A stretch of DNA of 64,000 nt from Roseivivax sediminis (GTDB lineage Bacteria > Pseudomonadota > Alphaproteobacteria > Rhodobacterales > Rhodobacteraceae): NCBI RefSeq assembly GCF_900112685.1, contig NZ_FOMS01000017.1, forward strand, positions 1 to 64,000, given 5' to 3'. Positions 59,217-64,000 of the stretch are shown piece by piece. The notes beneath the pieces are model-generated. The model was not told the origin of the DNA and did no database searches. It saw nothing but the letters and a program-made list of their open reading frames with translations. The translations under genes and the position numbers were made by a program. Each line of letters opens with the position of its first letter. Within the stretch, counting starts at the first letter, position 1.

Positions 59217-60173
59217 ATGAAACTGGTCTCTCATCTCCGACGGCTGATCTGGCCTTCGGTCCTGCTTCTTGTCGCCGTCGGCCTGGTGATCCTTGACCGG
59301 GAGGTCGAGCAGCGGATCGGGCTGTCTCTCCGCATGGCTGGCGGCGTTGTCGGGTGCCTTGCCGCGGCCTGGCTGGGAAGCCGGCTGTTCGGCTTGTTCG
59401 CCGATCGCCGGAGGCGCCACAACCGTCCCTATCCGCGCCTGTTCCGGGATCTCGTGGCCGTTCTGCTGTTCTTCGCCGCGGTCGTTGCCTCGGCCGCACT
59501 TCTGCTGGGCCAAGGTCTTCTCGGCGCGCTGGCGGGATCGAGCCTGATACTCGCGATGCTGGGCTTCGCGATCCGGAACGTCGTGGCCGACACTTTGTCT
59601 GGCATCGCGCTCGGCGTCGAGGCACCCTACCGGATCGGGGACTGGGTCGATATCGAGCAGGTCGCCCGCGGCCGCGTCATCGAGATCGGCTGGCGCACGA
59701 CACGGGTGCTGACTCAGGACTCGACCTACATGATCCTGCCGAACAGTCAGATCGCCCGCCGGCGCATCACCAACTACTCGGCGCCGAAGCCGCAGTATCG
59801 CGCGCAGCTCTCGCTGAAGCTCACGCATGAACTTCCCGTCGATACCGCGAAGGCCCTGATCCTGAAAACCCTGCGCGAAGCACGTCTCATCCAGACCGAC
59901 CCGGCTCCGGACGTGCGGGTGCAGGAGTTGGGCAGCGACGGCAACAGCTACGCCGTTCGCTTCTGGCTGTCGCGTTTCGAGCGGGATGTCGACTGCCGCG
60001 ACGAGGTTCTGGCCCTGATCGACCGCGCGATACGGGGCGCAAACATTCCGGCCCCACGCATGCAGATCGAGTTAAGCCGGCCCCGAAGCGCAAAAATCGA
60101 CCCTCTCGCGCATGACGCGGAGGTTGCGCGGGTATTCGCTGCGCCACCCGAACGAGAACATCTCGAAGCGTGA
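59217..60173 (+). CDS. Small-conductance mechanosensitive channel (MscS family)
   Basis: 318 residues: three helices (about residues 11-28, 37-58, 75-105), pore-lining AGSSLILAMLGFAIRNVVAD (TM3), then the beta-domain GDWVDIEQVARGRVIEIGWR, TTRVLTQDSTYMILPNSQIA with the characteristic PN motif, and a cytoplasmic tail. Osmotic-pressure relief channel at the inner membrane. Confidence 0.9.
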   Translation: MKLVSHLRRLIWPSVLLLVAVGLVILDREVEQRIGLSLRMAGGVVGCLAAAWLGSRLFGLFADRRRRHNRPYPRLFRDLVAVLLFFAAVVASAALLLGQGLLGALAGSSLILAMLGFAIRNVVADTLSGIALGVEAPYRIGDWVDIEQVARGRVIEIGWRTTRVLTQDSTYMILPNSQIARRRITNYSAPKPQYRAQLSLKLTHELPVDTAKALILKTLREARLIQTDPAPDVRVQELGSDGNSYAVRFWLSRFERDVDCRDEVLALIDRAIRGANIPAPRMQIELSRPRSAKIDPLAHDAEVARVFAAPPEREHLEA

Positions 60174-60202
60174 CGAGCCTGGAAAACATGAAGGAGACCC
60201 CG

Positions 60203-60745
60203 ATGCAGAACCGCATCGCCAGTCGGCACGTCGTCCTCTCCGGCTGCTCGGGTGGCGGCAAGTCGACGCTGCTGGCTGAACTGCGCTCGCGAGGCTTCGA
60301 GACCGTCGAGGAGCCCGGCAGGAGGATCGTGGAGGAGGAACTGCGCGGGGACGGGAAGGCTCTCCCCTGGGTCGATCTCGAGGCGTTCGCGAGGCGGGCC
60401 ATCGGCATGGCAGCCGGGGACCGAGAACGCATGAGAGCTGCGGAAGGATGGGTCTTCTTCGATCGCGGACTTCTCGATGCAGCCGCCGCGCTGGAACACG
60501 CAGCGAGCGTGGCGGTGTCCGACACTTTGTCCGGACATGACCGCTTCCATCACCAGGTGTTCCTGACCCCGCCCTGGCCCGACATCTACCACAGGGACAG
60601 CGAACGCCAGCAGGACCTGAGGAAAGGCGTCACCGAGTATCACCGGCTGATCGAGACTTTCGACCGGCTCGGATATGATCCGGTCCTTCTGCCAAAGCTC
60701 GATGTCGAAGCGCGGGCCGACTTCATTCTTGACGCGCTCACCTGA
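60203..60745 (+). CDS. AAA family ATPase, NTPase of the AAA_28/Ttd14-like type
   Basis: 180 residues from ATG 60203, chosen for AAGGAG 6 bases upstream. Walker A LSGCSGGGKSTLLAELR, then FETVEEPGRRIVEEEL, VFFDRGLLDAAAAL and VFLTPPWPDIYHRDSERQQD. Nucleotide kinase-like P-loop protein of unknown substrate; possibly a stress or repair factor. Confidence 0.8.
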   Translation: MQNRIASRHVVLSGCSGGGKSTLLAELRSRGFETVEEPGRRIVEEELRGDGKALPWVDLEAFARRAIGMAAGDRERMRAAEGWVFFDRGLLDAAAALEHAASVAVSDTLSGHDRFHHQVFLTPPWPDIYHRDSERQQDLRKGVTEYHRLIETFDRLGYDPVLLPKLDVEARADFILDALT

Positions 60746-60936
60746 CAATCGGACCGAAGCCCGTCTCCCTGTTCGGATTGGACATGTCTTTCCGAGATCA
60801 TTATATCGGCAATGCAAGGCAACCCGCGATGGCGTCGCGCTGGCTGCCGCAATTCCGATAATCGCAACGAATGTCCTGAACGCCCGGACTTCCTCCCGCA
60901 CATCTCATGCGGGTTCTGAAGTGATGAGGTGGTGTC

Positions 60937-61899
60937 ATGACCCTTGCTCTGCCCTATACGTCGCGGACCATGTGGACAGGTTCTTTCGCAGGGATGGCCT
61001 GCATGGCCGCGGCAATGGTTCTGCTGCCATTGGGTGACACGCTGTCGAAGCTGCTGACGGAGACGCTGAACCCGATCGAGGTCGCGACCGTGCGCGTTCT
61101 CGCCCAGGCGGCCTTCCTCCTGCCGGCGGCGGTGGTGCTGCGGAAACGTCTCAGGGGCGCCATGTTCTCGCCGGTTGTCGCGCTGTCCGGTCTTCTGGTG
61201 ATGATCACGCTCATCTGTCTGATCGGCGCTTTCGCGGTCATGCCGATCGCCACCGCGATCGCCATCTTCTTCGTGGAGCCGTTGATCCTGACTGTGCTGG
61301 CAGGTCCGCTCCTGGGCGAGGCTGTGGGTCCGCGACGCCTCGCGGCCGTCGGCATCGGTCTCGTGGGCGCGCTGATCGTCATCCGGCCGGGTGCCGAGTT
61401 CGAGATCGCCGCACTCCTGCCACTCCTCGCGGCCGCCTCCTATGCGCTCAACATGATCGTTCTGCGCCGCGCCGCGCGCACCCGTTCGGGGCTGACCATC
61501 CAGTGCGGCGCCACAATCTATGCCTGCATCGGCATGGTGGTCCTCAGCTTCGGTCTTCAGGAGGCGGGCTATGTTTCTTCGGACCCTGGCGCCCTGCCTG
61601 CCTCTGGATGGGCTCTGATCCTCGGGAGCGGCTTTTTTGCCGCGGCGAGCTACGTCCTGATCGCCGAAGCCTTTCGCCACGCCGAAGCCGGTCTCCTGGC
61701 GCCGTTCCAGTATCTCGAGATCATCGGTGCCACCGCCGCCGGCTACTTGGTCTTCGGGGAGTTTCCGGACGGGATGACCTGGGTCGGGATCGCGGTCATC
61801 CTCGCATCGGGTCTTTACGTCGTCTATCGCGAGCGGTCGCGCGCGCCAGCGACCCTGGAACCAACACGGCACAGGAGCCGCCGGATCCGGCCCCGGTGA
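60937..61899 (+). CDS. EamA-domain permease (DMT superfamily)
   Basis: 320 residues, ten helices in two EamA repeats: ATAIAIFFVEPLILTVLAGPL, RLAAVGIGLVGALIVIRPGA and EAGLLAPFQYLEIIGATAAG. Metabolite exporter family, substrate unknown. Convergent with the FadR-type regulator, 12 bp apart. Confidence 0.88.
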   Translation: MTLALPYTSRTMWTGSFAGMACMAAAMVLLPLGDTLSKLLTETLNPIEVATVRVLAQAAFLLPAAVVLRKRLRGAMFSPVVALSGLLVMITLICLIGAFAVMPIATAIAIFFVEPLILTVLAGPLLGEAVGPRRLAAVGIGLVGALIVIRPGAEFEIAALLPLLAAASYALNMIVLRRAARTRSGLTIQCGATIYACIGMVVLSFGLQEAGYVSSDPGALPASGWALILGSGFFAAASYVLIAEAFRHAEAGLLAPFQYLEIIGATAAGYLVFGEFPDGMTWVGIAVILASGLYVVYRERSRAPATLEPTRHRSRRIRPR

Positions 61900-61911
61900 C
61901 CAAGGTGACCA

Positions 61912-62613
61912 TCAGGACGTGCTTGGTTCCGAACCGAGAACGCCCATGTCGATACTGACGACTTCGAGATGATGGGCCATGGCGCGATGCGCTGCCGGAC
62001 CGTCGCTGGCCGCGATCGCGTCGACGACCGGTTCGTGCTGATCGCCATGCACCCTGGTGAACTTTTCCACGCCGATCCGACGGTAGGTGCGATCCCACTC
62101 CCTCTGCCAGACGGCACGGCAGCGGGCGCCCGAAAAGTGGCGCAAGAGGGCAATCAGGAGCGGGTTGCGCGCGACCTGAGCGATCGACTGGTGAAACGCG
62201 TCATCCGCACGCTCGCACGCCGCGCGATCTCGCGCCGACTGTCCCTCGGCAACGCGCTGGCGCAGAAGGGCGATGTCGCCCGGCACCCGCCGCGCTGCGG
62301 CGGCCGCCGCGACCTGAGGTTCGAGCAGGCGTCGTGCATCCATCAGGTCGGCCGGCGTCGTCGCCTCGAGAAGCAGCGTGTCCTTTACCGGCCGCCCCAG
62401 GGGCGCTCGACCCCGAAAGGTCCCTTGTCCGACATGGCGCCAGATTTCGCCCTGCGCCTCGAGTGTCGCCAATGCTGCGCGAAGAGTTTCGCGACTGCAT
62501 CCGACGAGGTCCTTCAGCACCCTCTCCGGCGGCAGGCGATCTCCCGACGCAGGCGCACGCTCCTCGAGAACGTGCCAAAGCCGCGCCCGCGCCGTCTCCT
62601 TGTCTGTTTGCAT
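61912..62613 (-). CDS. GntR/FadR-family transcriptional regulator
   Basis: 233 residues from ATG 62613 (AGGAG upstream). wHTH: ASGDRLPPERVLKDLVGCSR, ETLRAALATLEAQGEIWRHV and a C-terminal FadR-type helical (FCD) domain (ARRLLEPQVAAAAAARRVPG, ADDAFHQSIAQVARNPLLIA, MAHHLEVV with metal-binding His). Divergent from the HPP-CBS gene; inverted repeats between them may be its operator. Confidence 0.88.
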   Translation of the reverse strand: MQTDKETARARLWHVLEERAPASGDRLPPERVLKDLVGCSRETLRAALATLEAQGEIWRHVGQGTFRGRAPLGRPVKDTLLLEATTPADLMDARRLLEPQVAAAAAARRVPGDIALLRQRVAEGQSARDRAACERADDAFHQSIAQVARNPLLIALLRHFSGARCRAVWQREWDRTYRRIGVEKFTRVHGDQHEPVVDAIAASDGPAAHRAMAHHLEVVSIDMGVLGSEPSTS

Positions 62614-62786
62614 GCCATTCTCCTGATCGGACCAACATTCAGACCGCGTCTCACTGAAGGCAAGCGGCAGACTCTGTGCAATCAGCCGTTTCGATCTTGA
62701 GCTTCTCCGCAATATCCCGTTCCCGGCATCCAGCCAGAGACAGGACCAACGTTCTTTTCATAATCAGGATCGTTCACATTCTGCCG

Positions 62787-62832
62787 CCATATGAGGCATA
62801 TGGCCCGACAGTCGCCCGCTTTGCGGGCGACT
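62787..62832 (+). promoter_or_regulatory. Two inverted repeats upstream of HPP-CBS gene
   Basis: CCATATG/CATATGG with AGG between (62787-62803), a candidate GntR-type operator, and AGTCGCCCGC/GCGGGCGACT with a TTT loop (62810-62832), a perfect 10-bp stem ending just before the AGGAGG of the next gene. Confidence 0.6.
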
Positions 62833-62847
62833 TAGGAGGCATACGAC

Positions 62848-63948
62848 ATGCGGGCATGGCATTATCTCTATCCGGCTCTGCCGGCATTTCACGGCCGCGA
62901 GCAGCTGCGGGCCGGCATGGGCGCGCTGCTCGGGATCAGCCTGTGCGCCCTCCTGGTGAGCCTGGCGGCCAGCCTTGAACTGTCTTCCATCTATCTGATC
63001 GCGCCACTCGGAGCGACGGCGGTGCTGGTCTTCTGTGTCCCGAACTCGCCCCTTGCCCAGCCATGGTCGGCTGTCGTCGGCAATGCGACGTCGGCACTCG
63101 TCGCACTCCTGGTGCTCCAGGTCGTTCCCGGCCCCTGGTCGGCCGGCATCGCGGTCGGCGCCGCGATCATCGCCATGATGTTCGTTCGGGCTCTGCACCC
63201 GCCGGGCGGCGCCGTGGCCTTGCTGACCGCCCTCGATCCGGCACCGGCTCTGGAAGTGGGACCGCTCTTCGCCCTGGTGCCGGTCGGGGTGACCACTGCC
63301 GTGCTGGTTCTTGCCGCCATCGCCTACAACAGGGTTACGGGGCGGGTTTATCCGTTCCGCCAGCCCGAGACGGATGACATCGGAGATCCCGCGCTGCGGC
63401 TGGGATTATCGACCGAGCAACTGGGCCAGCTGCTCGACCGGTTCAACCAGGCGACCAACCTTGGTGTGGCGGACCTCGGCCGCTTGCTGGCGGCTGCCGA
63501 AGCCGAGGCGGCTCAGCACCGTTTCGACGGCACGACCTGCGCCGACATCATGACCACCGGTCTCATCACGGTGCGGCCCGGCACCACACTCCCGGAGGCG
63601 GCGCGCCTGTTCCGCAGCCATGCCATCAAGAGCCTTCCCGTCGTCGACGGTGACATGAAGCTGCGCGGCCTGGTGCTCCAGGCGGATCTCCTCGAGACGG
63701 TGGCGGCGCAGGACCGCCGAGTAGCCTGGCGGCAGCGGTCCCCGCGTCGCACCGTATCAGACGTGATGCGAAACGCCGACCGCGCGGTGTCGCACGACCT
63801 GCCCGTCGGCGCACTTCTCAACCGTCTGGCAGCCCAAGGCAGTGAAGTCGTTCCGGTTGCCAGGGAGGGACGACTCGTCGGAATCCTGACCCGCTCCGAC
63901 ATCGTGCGGCTGCTTCTTCATGGGGCGGAGGAGCGTCCTGCGGCGTAA
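62848..63948 (+). CDS. HPP family membrane protein with tandem CBS domains
   Basis: 366 residues. N-terminal HPP module, about four helices with the family motif ALHPPGGAVALLTAL (residues 114-128). C-terminal two CBS domains: TCADIMTTGLITVRPGTTLP, IKSLPVVDGDMKLRGLVLQ and TVSDVMRNADRAVSHDLPVG, SEVVPVAREGRLVGILTRSD. HPP proteins are linked to nitrite/other anion transport in cyanobacteria and plants; CBS pairs usually sense adenosyl nucleotides. Ends 52 bp before the window edge. Confidence 0.9.
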   Translation: MRAWHYLYPALPAFHGREQLRAGMGALLGISLCALLVSLAASLELSSIYLIAPLGATAVLVFCVPNSPLAQPWSAVVGNATSALVALLVLQVVPGPWSAGIAVGAAIIAMMFVRALHPPGGAVALLTALDPAPALEVGPLFALVPVGVTTAVLVLAAIAYNRVTGRVYPFRQPETDDIGDPALRLGLSTEQLGQLLDRFNQATNLGVADLGRLLAAAEAEAAQHRFDGTTCADIMTTGLITVRPGTTLPEAARLFRSHAIKSLPVVDGDMKLRGLVLQADLLETVAAQDRRVAWRQRSPRRTVSDVMRNADRAVSHDLPVGALLNRLAAQGSEVVPVAREGRLVGILTRSDIVRLLLHGAEERPAA

Positions 63949-64000
63949 GAGCCGCTTGAACTGCCGGCATCCGGAACACATCCTCCGGGCAAGCGAGGAC

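Noticed and set aside
1-64000. CRISPR arrays, tRNA or rRNA genes, and IS elements
   Set aside because: No spaced direct repeats, cloverleaf-like sequences, rRNA segments or transposase motifs were seen by eye.
41134-64000. A second copy of the dusA 5' sequence marking the right island end
   Set aside because: No match to the dusA first-codon region was found by reading; it may lie beyond the window.

Overview
The window reads as a chromosome segment of a high-GC alphaproteobacterium of the Rhodobacteraceae (Roseobacter/Paracoccus group). Evidence: a heterotetrameric sarcosine oxidase operon (soxBDAG), ccmI-ruvX-DUF1289-dusA in a row, a VPLPA-CTERM surface protein, pobA/pobR, a host-attachment-family protein, and three intergenic copies of a GC-rich hairpin followed by a GGAGTATTT-type tail that I recognise as a Rhodobacterales intergenic repeat. 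No rRNA, tRNA, IS element or CRISPR array was found.

Region 1 (1-17200) is a cell-surface polysaccharide locus. It holds a parallel beta-helix protein, glycosyltransferases of the GT4, GT2 and GT8 types, an O-antigen polymerase/ligase-like membrane protein, rfbF (CDP-glucose synthesis), one polypeptide that fuses a sugar-nucleotide SDR to a C-methyltransferase, a second C-methyltransferase, a VPLPA-CTERM protein, a Wzc/GumC-like chain-length protein and a BY-kinase-like ATPase whose P-loop lysine is replaced by alanine.

Region 2 (17200-39560) is ordinary host chromosome: an NMT1-type ABC transporter with a fused double permease translationally coupled to a glycosyltransferase, cytochrome b561, pobA/pobR, a LysM protein, a LOG-family hydrolase, rarD, sodB, the sarcosine oxidase operon (interrupted by a low-complexity membrane protein with its own terminator), ccmI, ruvX and dusA.

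Region 3 (39560-about 54030) is a genomic island placed against the 5' end of dusA and opened by a tyrosine integrase of visibly lower GC. It carries a PrtN-like regulator, a broken ParA gene, an HExxH protein, and the main item of the window: a bacterial ubiquitin-like conjugation operon (double Ubl protein ending Gly-Gly-Ala-Ala, E2, JAB-E1 fusion, DUF6527). This operon is divergent from a sigma-factor-like gene, a small acidic protein and an ImmA/IrrE protease. Both divergent promoters carry the same 28-bp element (27 of 28 identical), which points to one shared regulator, possibly the sigma-like protein itself. Four 16-bp palindromes of the form GTTGGCANNTGCCAAC are spread over the island and resemble repABC-plasmid parS sites. 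HTH regulators, a PrlF C-terminal homologue, a DnaQ-like exonuclease and a RES/Xre toxin-antitoxin pair follow.

Region 4 (54030-64000) is a stress and nitric-oxide accessory block: truncated haemoglobin and an NsrR-like Rrf2 regulator sharing an NsrR-type operator, DUF6522, a membrane-DUF305 protein, DUF488, DUF2945, two Rnk-like proteins, a four-CxxC protein, MscS, an ATPase, an EamA permease, a FadR-type regulator and an HPP-CBS membrane protein. I could not find the far end of the island; it may lie beyond the window.
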